Origin: Mycobacterium saskatchewanense
GTDB taxonomy: Bacteria > Actinomycetota > Actinomycetes > Mycobacteriales > Mycobacteriaceae
NCBI RefSeq assembly: GCF_010729105.1
Contig: NZ_AP022573.1
Coordinates: 3,472,001-3,536,000 of the forward strand
DNA length: 64,000 nucleotides
Reading direction: 5' to 3'
Positions 25,562-35,384 of this stretch are shown here, piece by piece. Numbering within the stretch: position 1 is the first letter of the stretch; the number at the start of each line of letters is the position of its first letter. The notes beneath the pieces are model-generated. The model was given only the letters and a program-made list of their open reading frames with translations. It was not told the DNA's origin and did no database searches. Position numbers and translations under genes: made by a program.

Positions 25562-26296
25562 ATGCCAAGCGACTCCGATCCGGGGCTGGTTCGCGCGGGA
25601 GCCGCCGCGGCCGCCCGCCGCCGCGAACTCGACATCAGTCAGCGCAGTCTCGCGTCCGACGGGATCATCAACGCCGGGGCGCTGATCGCGTTCGAAAAAG
25701 GCCGCAGCTGGCCTCGCAAGCGGACCCGGGCCAAACTCGAGGAGGTCCTGCGGTGGCCGGCCGGGACCATCGAGCGGGTCCGTCGCGGCGACCCGATTCC
25801 GCCCGGCGCGACCGCGCCGGTCCCGCCCCCCGATGACGTTCCCGAGACCGGCCCGGACGCCGAGGCGCCGGGATCGTTGATCGCCCAGGCGGTCGTGGCG
25901 GCCGTGGACGGCTGCAGCCTGGCCATCGCGGCGTTGCCACCGGTCGACGATCCCGAGTTCACCGCCAGGGCAACGCCCATCCTCATCGACCTACGCCAGC
26001 TGGAGGCGATTGCGGTCCGAGCGACCCGCATCAGTGGGATGACGCCCGACCTCATCCGGGCGCTGAGCACGGTGCGCCGTCAGTACGACGAATTGATGAC
26101 TTTCAGCGCGAACGCCGCGGGCGCCACCCTCGCGCAGCGGCTGTACGCGACGCGGCGGCGCGCGAACCTCTCCACTTCGGAGACGGCGCAGGCGGCCGGA
26201 CTGCCCGAGGAAGTGATCCTGCGCGCGGAATCCGAGGAACCGTTGCCTGCCGATGCGGCGGACGCGATCGAGAAATTGATCAGCCATATCGGCTAA
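25562..26296 (+). CDS. Double helix-turn-helix (XRE-like) protein, Rv3863-like
   Basis: 244 residues from the ATG at 25562. Two XRE-like HTH regions bracket an alanine-rich helical middle: residues ~10-60 (ARRRELDISQRSLASDG, IAFEKGRSWPRKRTR) and ~195-240 (RRRANLSTSETAQAAGLPEE). The C-terminal two-thirds closely resemble Rv3863, the gene at this position in M. tuberculosis, but the N-terminal ~150 residues of Rv3863 are not visible here. A DNA-binding role near whiB6 and espE is a reasonable inference. No target is known. Confidence 0.75.
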   Translation: MPSDSDPGLVRAGAAAAARRRELDISQRSLASDGIINAGALIAFEKGRSWPRKRTRAKLEEVLRWPAGTIERVRRGDPIPPGATAPVPPPDDVPETGPDAEAPGSLIAQAVVAAVDGCSLAIAALPPVDDPEFTARATPILIDLRQLEAIAVRATRISGMTPDLIRALSTVRRQYDELMTFSANAAGATLAQRLYATRRRANLSTSETAQAAGLPEEVILRAESEEPLPADAADAIEKLISHIG

Positions 26297-26650
26297 AAGA
26301 TTTCAACGCTTTTTTGGTCCAAATTCGCGGGTCCCCCATTAGTGATGCGCGCTCCCCCGTCATTCCGGCGCGCTTTCCGGCGCGCGAGCTGACTCCGAAC
26401 CGCGGGCACCGCCGTTGCGCGCGACGCACCGCTCGGCCGCATCGATCGAGTCCCCGGGCCGGCCGACCCGAATCGTTCACCGAACAGCAATCGCACGGCC
26501 ATCTTCACGGCCGCGTTCATGCGTCGCGCCTCCCGAAACCCCTGGCATGCGCGAAAATTCGTGCATCGCGGGCATCGGCGCGCTGTTACGCTCGACCTAC
26601 CGTACCCAGGATCGGTGCACGGACCCGCGACTGCGAAGGGAAGCACGGGC
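26297..26650. other. 354-bp leader region of espE
   Basis: Upstream region of the first ESX-1 operon and presumed target of ESX-1 regulators such as WhiB6. AAGGGA precedes the espE ATG by about 10 bases. No gene, terminator or certain promoter could be recognised by eye. Confidence 0.5.
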
Positions 26651-28018
26651 ATGGCTTGGATCACCGCCGCCGTAACCGGAGTTCAGCGAGGCAAAGACTC
26701 GGTGACCTATGGCCTCAAGGGCGACTGGGCCGGTTCATTGGTGAACGGACTCGCGCTCGGCGGAAAAGTTGCGGAAGCCTTATTCAAGAGGCAGGCAAGC
26801 GAGGCTTTCAAGAAGGCGACAGAGGCCGCCGCTAAAAAAGCGGGCCTGCCGACCCCGACCTACATTATCGACGCGATGATGCTCGCTATCAACCTGGTGG
26901 CATTACTCAATGGATTCGGGGACGAGCGAGCGAGCTGCATCAATGTGGCCAAAGAACAACTGGAAAATGTCCAGCAGTCCTTGGAGGCAGCGCTTCCGGA
27001 CAGTCGAGACTGGAGCGGTGACTCAGCGGACGCCTACGTCAATATGGTCACCAAGTTGCAGAATTTCGTGCAGTCCATGGAAGCCCTGGACAAAGAATTG
27101 CAAGGCTACGTGATAAACCAGGCCGACTCCGTGAAAAAGGCGAATATGTGCATTTCATATTCGACGCTGGCGCTGATCGCTGCCTACATTCCGGCCTTGG
27201 CGCTGTACGCGGTCCCGATCATCGGCGCCGAACTCTCGCTGGCCTTTCAGATCGTTGCAGCGTTCGCGGTGGGAGCGGCGGTCTTCGCCATGGAAATGCT
27301 GACGCTTTCCAATTCGATGAGCGTTTCCAACCAGCTGCAAGTAACGATCACCAAATACGACACGCTGGGCACGAGCATCGTCAATGACATGTCCGGGGAC
27401 TTCGGCAGCATCGAAGGAACACTGAAGGCGATGCAGGGCAAGACGGCCGAGACGACCACCGTCGGCAGCTTCACGGCCATCTCCGATGGCCTGTCGGAGT
27501 TCACCGCGACGCCGACCATCAGCTCGCTGGCCAACGCCGCCGGCGCCGGCGTTCCCCGGACGCAGCGCGAACTCGTGAACGTGCTCAGCGAGTCCGGAAC
27601 CCCCGCCGCGGTGGCGGCGGCGCCGCCGCAGACCCCGGAGGCGCCGCAGACCCCGGAAGCACCGGCGGCACCGGCGGCACCGGCCGCGTCGATCACGGTG
27701 CCCAGCGCCGCCCAGATGGCCCGCATGGCACAGACGTCGGCCGCCTGGGCCCAGGGCCTCTCGCAGCCCATGAACCAGGTCAACCAGTCGGTCAGTCAGA
27801 CGATGCAATCGGTGCAGCAGTTCGCCCAGATGGGACAGGGGGCGGGCCAGCCGCCGGCGGCGCCCGTCGAGGAGGCCGACGCCAAGGAAGAAGACGCGGC
27901 CGCCGACGAAGGCGGAGCGGCCGCGGGCACGGCGCACGGCGAGCGTGCACCCATCACAGTTGCCGATGTTCACGCCGGCGACGAACAGGAGCACGACAGG
28001 ACCGAGCGTGTTCTCTGA
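26651..28018 (+). CDS. espE: ESX-1 secretion-associated protein EspE
   Basis: 455 residues from the ATG at 26651. A helical N-terminal half carries a WxG turn (W121-S-G, in RDWSGDSADAY). Two hydrophobic helices follow (LALIAAYIPALALYAVPIIG; LAFQIVAAFAVGAAVFAMEM), then a Pro/Ala/Glu-rich low-complexity tail. This is the architecture of Rv3864/EspE, a cell-surface ESX-1 substrate that works with EspF. The gene opens the conserved espE-F-G-H-eccA1 operon and is 74 bp upstream of espF. It is longer than the ~402-residue M. tuberculosis protein, mostly in the tail. Confidence 0.93.
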   Translation: MAWITAAVTGVQRGKDSVTYGLKGDWAGSLVNGLALGGKVAEALFKRQASEAFKKATEAAAKKAGLPTPTYIIDAMMLAINLVALLNGFGDERASCINVAKEQLENVQQSLEAALPDSRDWSGDSADAYVNMVTKLQNFVQSMEALDKELQGYVINQADSVKKANMCISYSTLALIAAYIPALALYAVPIIGAELSLAFQIVAAFAVGAAVFAMEMLTLSNSMSVSNQLQVTITKYDTLGTSIVNDMSGDFGSIEGTLKAMQGKTAETTTVGSFTAISDGLSEFTATPTISSLANAAGAGVPRTQRELVNVLSESGTPAAVAAAPPQTPEAPQTPEAPAAPAAPAASITVPSAAQMARMAQTSAAWAQGLSQPMNQVNQSVSQTMQSVQQFAQMGQGAGQPPAAPVEEADAKEEDAAADEGGAAAGTAHGERAPITVADVHAGDEQEHDRTERVL

Positions 28019-28092
28019 TGCCACTCGCTCATCGAAATCCGAGAGTCCCGTGCCCCGCGACAAGCGAAATTCCCCGCCAAGGAGACTGACCA

Positions 28093-28410
28093 ATGCCTAA
28101 AAATCTCGTGGTCGTACCGGAGAATTTGGAAAAATACGCAAAGAAGCAGGACGCGGCATCAAGTAAGGCCAGCGAAGCGGCCGGTGCAACCTCCGGTCTG
28201 GGCACCAATGTATGGCTATATCAGGGCGTTATCAGTGGCGTTTCCAATGGAGCGGTTTCAGACGCCGAGGTCGTACGCAGCGCCGCGTGCGGAAAGATTT
28301 CGGCGGCCGCTCACTCACTCGCCGAAAAACTGCGCGCCGCCAAGCTGGCGTATGAGGGCGTTGACGTCGACTTGGGCGTGAACATCAATAAGCAAGTACT
28401 TGACAAATAA
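28093..28410 (+). CDS. espF: ESX-1 secretion-associated protein EspF
   Basis: 105 residues, close to Rv3865 (~103). All-helical small protein starting MPKNLVVVPENLEKYAKKQD, with the central VWLYQGVISG and a charged end (VDVDLGVNINKQVLDK). A ribosome-binding site (AAGGAG) lies upstream. It is thought to pair with EspE as a co-secreted substrate. The stop is 2 bp before espG1, so the two are translationally linked. Confidence 0.92.
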   Translation: MPKNLVVVPENLEKYAKKQDAASSKASEAAGATSGLGTNVWLYQGVISGVSNGAVSDAEVVRSAACGKISAAAHSLAEKLRAAKLAYEGVDVDLGVNINKQVLDK

Positions 28411-28412
28411 TC

Positions 28413-29264
28413 ATGTCCGGTCCCCTCGCCGCCGGTCACACCGGCCTTGTCGACGACGTTGTCGGTGTGGAGGTGACCATCGACGGCATGCTGGCGATCG
28501 CCGATTCCCTGCACCTGGCCGAATTCCCGACGGTGCTCGGGATCCGGCCGAACATCCCGCAAGAGGACCTGCGCAACCTCGTGTGGGAGCAGGTCCGGCG
28601 TGATCTGACCGCGCAAGGGGTACTGAGCAGTCACGGCGAGCCCCACCCCACGGTGGCGGCGATGGCCGACATCCTCAGCAGACCCGATCGGTGCCTGGAG
28701 GGCAGGTGGTGGCGGCGCGATCTCGGCGGCACGATGGTGCGATTTGCAGTGTGCCGCAAGGAAGAACGGCACGTCGTCGCGGCCCGAGACGGCGACCTGC
28801 TGGTGCTGCAGCTGGTGGCCCCGCAGGTCGGCCTCGCGGGCATGGTGACCACCGTTCTGGGCACCGCCGAGCCGGCCTGCGTCGAACCGCTGACAGGTAT
28901 CGCGGCCGAGCTGGCCGGGTGCACCACCGCTGCACAGTTGGCCGGCTACGGCCTCGCTCCGGCCTCGGCCCGCGCCTACGCCGAGATCATCGGTAACCCC
29001 AGCGGCTGGGTGGAGATCACTGCCGGTCAGCGCCACCCCGGCGGCACGTCCACGCACACCGACGTGGCCGCGGGCGTCCTCGAGTCCGCGCGAGGCAGGC
29101 TGGTGTCGCTGCCCCGGCGCGTCGGCGGCGAACTCTACGGGAGCTTCCTGTCCGGCACCCCGGAAAACCTGCAGCGCGCGCTGGACGGCCTGCTGGAGTT
29201 TCTCCCAGCGGGCACCTGGTTCGACCACGCCGATGCCGCCGGCGCCTCACACCATACGGGCTGA
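28413..29264 (+). CDS. espG1: ESX-1 chaperone EspG1
   Basis: 283 residues, the same length as Rv3866. EspG proteins are cytosolic chaperones that bind PE-PPE heterodimers at the tip of the PPE and hold them soluble for secretion. Family features are visible: VGVEVTIDGMLAIADSL at the start, WWRRDLGGTMVRFAVCR and the C-terminal GGELYGSFLSGTPENLQRAL. In this genome the only obvious PPE in the locus is PPE68, whose usual PE35 partner is missing, so EspG1's client may be unusual. Confidence 0.93.
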   Translation: MSGPLAAGHTGLVDDVVGVEVTIDGMLAIADSLHLAEFPTVLGIRPNIPQEDLRNLVWEQVRRDLTAQGVLSSHGEPHPTVAAMADILSRPDRCLEGRWWRRDLGGTMVRFAVCRKEERHVVAARDGDLLVLQLVAPQVGLAGMVTTVLGTAEPACVEPLTGIAAELAGCTTAAQLAGYGLAPASARAYAEIIGNPSGWVEITAGQRHPGGTSTHTDVAAGVLESARGRLVSLPRRVGGELYGSFLSGTPENLQRALDGLLEFLPAGTWFDHADAAGASHHTG

Positions 29265-29298
29265 CCTCTGCCGCTACACAATTCAGAAAGAAGGACTC

Positions 29299-29913
29299 AT
29301 GCCGCAGTACGACGACCACGACGATCTCGCTGCCCTCGATTTCTCTTCCCACGAGTCGTCCCCCGACGATGACGCCATCGCCGATTCGCAAGCCCTGGAT
29401 TTCTCCGTGGCCGAAGGCGACGACGAGGCGTCAGCCGCCGACGCGTTCGACGACTTCGCGCCCTCCGACGCCGGAAGCACCGACAGCGAGCTGGACGCCA
29501 TCGCCTCGGTCGCCGAGGTGAGCGAGGAGGACGAGAGCGAAGAAGATGGGCTTCAGCTGTTCACGGTGACCAATCCCCTGGATACGGTGTCGGTTTCGGC
29601 TCTCATGGACGGTAGGACCCAGAGGGTGGACCTGTCTGCGAAGGCAACCAGCATGACCGAGTCCGAGCTTGCCGACGAGATACTCGTCCTTGCGGACCTG
29701 GCTCGGCAGCAAGGACTGGCCGGCCAGCACAAGTTCGTGTTGGAGAGCGCGTCACAGGTGGAAGGCGTTGCAGAACTGAGCGAGAGTGGGTTGGACGCCG
29801 GCGACTTCCTCCGTAGCTTCATGGAGCACGACATGCACATGCCGACCCCAGAACAGGCCGACGCGGCTCAGGCAGAGGTGTTCGCCGCCCGATACGCGGC
29901 CGACAATGAATGA
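29299..29913 (+). CDS. espH: ESX-1 secretion-associated protein EspH
   Basis: 204 residues from the ATG at 29299, preceded by GAAGGA. The first ~100 residues are strongly acidic and disordered (DDHDDLAALDF, EEDESEEDG). The C-terminal ~100 are ordered and resemble YbaB-like folds (VSVSALMDGRTQRVDLSAKA; ELADEILVLADLARQQG). This matches Rv3867/EspH. In M. marinum EspH is reported as a chaperone for EspE/EspF export. Sits between espG1 and eccA1 in the conserved order. Confidence 0.9.
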   Translation: MPQYDDHDDLAALDFSSHESSPDDDAIADSQALDFSVAEGDDEASAADAFDDFAPSDAGSTDSELDAIASVAEVSEEDESEEDGLQLFTVTNPLDTVSVSALMDGRTQRVDLSAKATSMTESELADEILVLADLARQQGLAGQHKFVLESASQVEGVAELSESGLDAGDFLRSFMEHDMHMPTPEQADAAQAEVFAARYAADNE

Positions 29914-29964
29914 CGCCGTCCCCGGCGCGATCTCGCGCTTTGCTTCGAGCCTGGAAATACCGAC

Positions 29965-31686
29965 GTGACTGATCACCTTGCCGCCCTGTTCGAAAGCGCG
30001 GTCGGCATGCTGCCCATCTCGCAGCCGCGCGCCCTGGACATCTTCACCGAGATCACGGACTACGACGAATCGGCCTGCGACGCATGGATCGGACGCATCC
30101 GCTGTGGTGACACCGATCGGGTGACACAGTTTCGCGCCTGGTACTCGCGCACGCACTTCGGCCGGCTGGCGGGGTCCGCGCAAGTCTCGATGAACGCCGT
30201 CGGCGCCCGGGTGTCCATCGGCGGGATGTATGGCGACATCACGTATCCGGTCAACTCACCGCTGGCGATCACCATGGGATTCGCCGTGAACGAAGCCGCG
30301 TACGGCAATTACGCGGACGCCATGGAGGCGCTGGAGGACTGTCCGACCACCGGAGCCGAGCACCTGGTGTCCTGGGTCAAGGCGGTGATCTACGGCGAGT
30401 CCCAGCGGTGGACCGAAGTGATCGACGAGATCAGGGGCGCCGCGCGGTGGCCCGACGCGTTCCTGGCCGCCGCGGCTGGCGTCGCCCACGGCGTGGCGGC
30501 GGCCAACCTGGGGCTGTTCACCGAAGCCGAACGCCGACTCACCGAGGCCAACGCCTCGCCGGCGGGCGAAGCGTGCGCTCGGGCCATCGCCTGGTATCTG
30601 GCGATGACGCGTCGCGGCCAGGGGAACGAAGAGGCGGCGGTGGCGCTGCTGGAATGGCTGCAGACCACCCACCCGGAGCCCAAAGTAGCCGCCGCCCTGA
30701 AGGACTCGTCTTATCGGCTGCAGACGACCAGCGCGGAGCAGATCGCCGCCCGCACCGATCCCTGGGATGCGTCCACCGTCGTCGCCGACACCTCCGGGCG
30801 GGAGAAGCTGCTCGCCGAGGCGGAAGCCGAGCTGGAGCGGCAGATCGGGCTCACCCGGGTCAAGGACCAAGTGGAGCGATACCGCGCCGCGACGCAGATG
30901 GCACGGGTGCGCGCCGCCCGCGGCATGAAAGTCGCCCAACCGAGCAAGCACATGATTTTCACCGGGCCGCCCGGGACCGGCAAGACGACGATAGCCAGGG
31001 TGGTTGCCAACATCCTTGCCGGACTGGGCGTTATCAGCGAGCCGAAGCTCATCGAGACGTCGCGCAAGGACTTCGTCGCCGAATACGAGGGGCAATCGGC
31101 GGTCAAGACCACCAAGACCATCGATCGCGCCCTCGGCGGGGTCCTGTTCATCGACGAGGCGTACGCGCTCGTGCAGGAACGCGACGGGCGAACCGACCCC
31201 TTCGGGCAAGAGGCGCTCGACACCCTGCTGGCGCGAATGGAGAACGACCGCGACCGGCTGGTGGTGATCATCGCCGGCTACAGTGCGGACATCGATCGGC
31301 TGCTGGAAACCAACGAAGGCCTGAGGTCCCGGTTCGCCACCCGCATCGAGTTCGAGTCATACTCGCCTGAGGAAATTCTCGAGATCGCGAAAGTGATTGC
31401 CAAGTCCAATGATTCGTCGCTGAGCACGGAGGCGGCCGATATCCTGCTGGAGGCGGCGAAGCTGCTGAGCCAGCGGAATGTGCGCGGCAAACCCGCGCTG
31501 GACATCGCCGGCAACGGTCGCTACGCCCGCCAGCTGGTGGAAGCCGGGGAACAATACCGCGACATCCGGCTGACGCGAGCACCCGACTTCGAGGAACTTG
31601 ATGCCGACCGCCTGAGCGAGATCAACGGCGGCGACATGGCCGACGCGATCGCCGCGGTCCACGGCCGCCTCGACATCACCGAGTGA
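29965..31686 (+). CDS. eccA1: ESX-1 AAA+ ATPase EccA1
   Basis: 573 residues, identical in length to Rv3868. The N-terminal ~270 residues are a TPR-like helical domain. The CbxX/CfqX-type AAA+ domain has Walker A GPPGTGKT (334-341), Walker B LFIDEAY (394-400) and the C-terminal arginine-finger region RFATRIEFESY. EccA1 is a cytosolic ATPase that works with EspG and substrates. GTG start at 29965. Ends 3 bp before eccB1. Confidence 0.96.
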   Translation: MTDHLAALFESAVGMLPISQPRALDIFTEITDYDESACDAWIGRIRCGDTDRVTQFRAWYSRTHFGRLAGSAQVSMNAVGARVSIGGMYGDITYPVNSPLAITMGFAVNEAAYGNYADAMEALEDCPTTGAEHLVSWVKAVIYGESQRWTEVIDEIRGAARWPDAFLAAAAGVAHGVAAANLGLFTEAERRLTEANASPAGEACARAIAWYLAMTRRGQGNEEAAVALLEWLQTTHPEPKVAAALKDSSYRLQTTSAEQIAARTDPWDASTVVADTSGREKLLAEAEAELERQIGLTRVKDQVERYRAATQMARVRAARGMKVAQPSKHMIFTGPPGTGKTTIARVVANILAGLGVISEPKLIETSRKDFVAEYEGQSAVKTTKTIDRALGGVLFIDEAYALVQERDGRTDPFGQEALDTLLARMENDRDRLVVIIAGYSADIDRLLETNEGLRSRFATRIEFESYSPEEILEIAKVIAKSNDSSLSTEAADILLEAAKLLSQRNVRGKPALDIAGNGRYARQLVEAGEQYRDIRLTRAPDFEELDADRLSEINGGDMADAIAAVHGRLDITE

Positions 31687-31689
31687 GCC

Positions 31690-33138
31690 ATGGCAAGTTT
31701 CCGGCTTACCACGAAGGTTCAGGTCAGCGGCTGGCGTTTCCTGCTGCGGCGCCTGGAGCACGCCATCGTGCGCCGCGACACCCGCATGTTCGACGACCCG
31801 ATGCAGTTCTACAGCCGCTCGGTCGCGCTCGGCATCGTCGTCTCGGTACTGATCTCGGTGGGCGCCGTGGCAATGGCCTACTTCAAACCGCAGGGCAAGC
31901 TCGGCAGCGGCAACTTGTTCGTCGACCGCTCGACCGACCAGCTCTATCTGATGGTGTCGGGTCAATTGCATCCCGTCTACAACCTGACCTCGGCACGCCT
32001 AGTGCTGGGCAACCCGGCCGATCCGACGGGTGTGAAACCCGCGGAGCTGAACCGGTTGCCCAGAGGCCAGTCGATCGGCATTCCCGGCGCCCCGTACGCC
32101 ACGCCCGTGTCGGCGGACTCCTCGTCGGTCTGGACGCTCTGCGACACCGTCAGCAACGCCGACAGCGTCAATCCCACCGTGCAGACGGCGATTTTGGCGA
32201 GGCCGCTGCAGATCGAGACCCCCGCCATAGACCCGATCCTCCCCAACGAAGCGCTGCTGGCGTCCTTCCAGGGCAAGGATTGGATCGTCGACGCCCACGG
32301 GCGCCACGCGACGGATCTCAGCGACCGGCCCATGACCTTCGCCGTCGGAATACGCGGAACCGCCAAGCCGAGTCCGCTTTCCACGGCGATGTTCAATGCA
32401 CTACCCGACGCCGGGTCCTGGCAGCTGCCTCCGATCCCCAGCGCGGGGTCACCCAACACGCTCGGGCTTCCCGAACAGTTGGTGATCGGGTCGATACTGC
32501 AGATCCACGGGGACTCGGGTCCGCGCTACTTCGTGGTCCTGCCCGACGGCGTCGCGCCCGTCAATGCCAACACCGCCGCGGCGCTGCGCGCGATCCAGTC
32601 CTACGGCCTCGTCGCGCCCCCAGCGCTGGTGTCCAGCGAGGTCGTCAGGATTCCTGAAGTGGTGTACAACTCGCCGTTGCCCGACCAGCCCGTCAAGATC
32701 GTGTCTCGGCCGCAGGATCCCGCGCTGTGCTGGACGTGGGAACGCAAGACCGGCGAACAAAGTCCGAAGACAACGGTGCTGACCGGTCGGCACCTCCCAC
32801 TGCCGCCGTCAGCGATGAGTCAAGGCATCAAGCAGATCCAGGGAGCCGCAACGGTTTACGTCGATGGCGGAAAGTACGTGCAGCTGCAATCCCCGGATCC
32901 TCGGTATGGGGAATCGCTGTATTACGTCGATCCGCAGGGGGTGCGCTACGGCCTGCCCGACCAGCAGACGGCCACCTCCCTGGGCCTGAGCTCACCGAAG
33001 CCCGCGCCGTGGGAGATCGTTCGCCTCCTGGTCGACGGCCCGGTGCTGTCCAAAGATGCGGCCCTGCTGGAGCACGACACGCTGCCCGCCGACCCGAGCC
33101 CCCGCAAAGTACCCGCCGCCGCCCCCGGAGCGCCCTGA
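31690..33138 (+). CDS. eccB1: ESX-1 membrane core protein EccB1
   Basis: 482 residues (Rv3869 ~480). A cytosolic N-terminal tail containing [18 protein letters not shown] is followed by a single transmembrane helix at ~45-65 ([20 protein letters not shown]). A large periplasmic part with repeat domains ends in a Pro-rich tail. Part of the membrane complex EccB-C-D-E. Its TGA overlaps the ATG of eccCa1. Confidence 0.96.
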   Translation: MASFRLTTKVQVSGWRFLLRRLEHAIVRRDTRMFDDPMQFYSRSVALGIVVSVLISVGAVAMAYFKPQGKLGSGNLFVDRSTDQLYLMVSGQLHPVYNLTSARLVLGNPADPTGVKPAELNRLPRGQSIGIPGAPYATPVSADSSSVWTLCDTVSNADSVNPTVQTAILARPLQIETPAIDPILPNEALLASFQGKDWIVDAHGRHATDLSDRPMTFAVGIRGTAKPSPLSTAMFNALPDAGSWQLPPIPSAGSPNTLGLPEQLVIGSILQIHGDSGPRYFVVLPDGVAPVNANTAAALRAIQSYGLVAPPALVSSEVVRIPEVVYNSPLPDQPVKIVSRPQDPALCWTWERKTGEQSPKTTVLTGRHLPLPPSAMSQGIKQIQGAATVYVDGGKYVQLQSPDPRYGESLYYVDPQGVRYGLPDQQTATSLGLSSPKPAPWEIVRLLVDGPVLSKDAALLEHDTLPADPSPRKVPAAAPGAP

Positions 33139-35384
33139 TGGCGACGAAGAAGTTCACCCCGAGCGTCACACGCGGCCCCCGCCTGACTCCGGGCGAAATC
33201 GCGGTCACCCCGCCCGAGGACCTTGGCGTGGACATCCCCCCGTCCGGCGTGCAGAAGGCCCTGCCGTACGTGATGGGTGCCTGCATGCTCGGCATGATCG
33301 CGATCATGGTGGTCAGCGGGACCAGGCAGCTCTCGCCGTACATGCTGATGATGCCGCTGATGATGATCATGATGTCGATGGGCATGATGGCGGGCGGCGG
33401 AGGGGGCGGCGGCAAGAAGGTCCCTGAGATCAACGCCGACCGTAAGGAATACCTGCGGTATCTGGCCGGACTTCGTCCCCGGGTGACGTCTTCGGCCACC
33501 GCGCAGGTCGCCTTCTTCGGATACCACGCCCCCCACCCCGACGACCTGCTGTCGCTGATCGGCACGCCCCGGCAGTGGTCGCGTCCGGCCAGCGCCGACT
33601 TCTACGCAGCCACCCGCATCGGAATCGGTGACCAGCCGGCCGTGGATCGGCTCATGAAGCCGTCCGCCGGCGGTGAGCTGGCGGGTCCCGGTGCGGCGCC
33701 CCAGCCCTACCTCGAGCCCGTGGCCAACATGTGGGTCGTCAAGTTCCTGCGCACTCACGGGCTCATCCACGATTGCCCGAAACTGCTGCAGCTGCGTACC
33801 TTTCCGACGATCGCCGTGGGCGGCGACCCGGTCGGATCGGCCGGGCTGCTGGCCGCGATGATCTGCCACTTGGCGGTTTTCCACCCGCCCGACCTGCTGC
33901 AGATCCGAGTGCTCACCGAGGACCCTGACGACCCGGAGTGGTCCTGGCTGAAGTGGCTGCCACACGTGGCGCATCCGACCGAAACCGACGGCGCCGGGCC
34001 GGCCCGCATGATCTACTCCCGTCCAGACCAGCTGTCGGATCTGGCCGCCCGCGGTCCGCACACACCCGATTCGCTTCCGGGCGGCCCCTACGTGGTGGTC
34101 GTCGACCTCACCGGCGGCAAGGCGGGATTCCCCCGCGACGGCAGGGCCGGCGTCACGGTGTTGACGCTGGGCAACCATCGCGGCTCGAACTATCGCATCA
34201 GGGTCGCCGACGACGGGACCGCCGATGACCGCCTGCCCGGGCAATCGTTCCGTCAGGTCACGGCAACCACCGACCGGGTGTCCGCCCAGCAGGCCCACCG
34301 CATCGCCCGAAAATTGGCAGGGTGGTCCATCACCGGGACCGTGATCGACAAGAAGGGCGCCGGGACTCAGAAGAAGGTGGCGACCGAATGGCACCAGTTG
34401 GTCGGTGCCCAGAGCGTGGAGGAGGTGACGCCGGCGCGCTGGCGGATGTACGCCGACAAAGACCGTGATCGCCTGAGAATCCCGTTCGGCCATGAACTGA
34501 AGACTGGCAACATCATGTACCTCGACATCAAGGAAGGCGCCGAATTCGGCGGCGGGCCACACGGCATGCTGATCGGAACCACCGGATCCGGTAAGTCCGA
34601 ATTCCTTCGCACCCTTATCCTCTCGCTGGTCGCGATGCACCACCCGGACCAGGTGAACCTGCTGCTGACCGACTTCAAGGGTGGGTCGACGTTCCTCGGG
34701 ATGGAGAAGCTTCCGCACACCGCCGCCGTGATCACCAACATGGCGGAGGAGGCCGAACTGGTCAGCAGGATGGGCGAGGTGTTGACCGGTGAACTCGACC
34801 GACGGCAGACGCTGCTGCGGCAGGCCGGCGTCACGGTCGGCGCCACCGGAGCGCTTTCCGGCGTCGCCGAATACGAGAAGTACCGCGAACGCGGCGCCGA
34901 TCTAGCCCCGTTACCAACGCTTTTCGTTGTCGTTGACGAGTTCGCGGAGCTGCTGCAGAGTCACCCGGATTTCATCGCGCTTTTCGACCGGATCTGCCGT
35001 GTTGGCCGGTCACTGCGCGTGCATCTGCTGCTGGCCACCCAGTCGCTGCAAACGGGCGGGGCCCGCATCGACAAGCTCGAGCCCAACCTTACCTACCGCA
35101 TCGCTCTGCGCACCACCAGCTCGCACGAGTCCAAGTCGGTGATCGGAACGCCGGAGGCGCAATACATCACCAACAAGGAAAGCGGTGTCGGGTTCCTTCG
35201 GGTCGGCATGGAAGACCCGGTCAAGTTCAGCACCCTGTACACCGGTGCTCCCTACATTCCGCCGGCGCGGACCGAAACCAATGGCGACGGTAACGGGGCC
35301 GGCCCGCACAGCGGCGGCCCGAAGCGGATGCGCATCCACCAATTCACGGCGGCTCCGATCGTGGACGAGGTGATGGTGCCATGA
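33138..35384 (+). CDS. eccCa1: ESX-1 FtsK/SpoIIIE ATPase, membrane part EccCa1
   Basis: 748 residues (Rv3870 ~747). Two closely spaced transmembrane helices near residues 40-90, the second Met-rich ([15 protein letters not shown]). Then a domain of unknown function (DUF) and the first FtsK ATPase domain with Walker A GTTGSGKS (480-487) and acidic pair D600-E601 in VVVDEFAEL. This is the motor domain attached to the membrane complex. In ESX-1 EccC is split in two genes; this is the first half, overlapping the second by 4 bp (ATGA). Confidence 0.96.
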   Translation: MATKKFTPSVTRGPRLTPGEIAVTPPEDLGVDIPPSGVQKALPYVMGACMLGMIAIMVVSGTRQLSPYMLMMPLMMIMMSMGMMAGGGGGGGKKVPEINADRKEYLRYLAGLRPRVTSSATAQVAFFGYHAPHPDDLLSLIGTPRQWSRPASADFYAATRIGIGDQPAVDRLMKPSAGGELAGPGAAPQPYLEPVANMWVVKFLRTHGLIHDCPKLLQLRTFPTIAVGGDPVGSAGLLAAMICHLAVFHPPDLLQIRVLTEDPDDPEWSWLKWLPHVAHPTETDGAGPARMIYSRPDQLSDLAARGPHTPDSLPGGPYVVVVDLTGGKAGFPRDGRAGVTVLTLGNHRGSNYRIRVADDGTADDRLPGQSFRQVTATTDRVSAQQAHRIARKLAGWSITGTVIDKKGAGTQKKVATEWHQLVGAQSVEEVTPARWRMYADKDRDRLRIPFGHELKTGNIMYLDIKEGAEFGGGPHGMLIGTTGSGKSEFLRTLILSLVAMHHPDQVNLLLTDFKGGSTFLGMEKLPHTAAVITNMAEEAELVSRMGEVLTGELDRRQTLLRQAGVTVGATGALSGVAEYEKYRERGADLAPLPTLFVVVDEFAELLQSHPDFIALFDRICRVGRSLRVHLLLATQSLQTGGARIDKLEPNLTYRIALRTTSSHESKSVIGTPEAQYITNKESGVGFLRVGMEDPVKFSTLYTGAPYIPPARTETNGDGNGAGPHSGGPKRMRIHQFTAAPIVDEVMVP

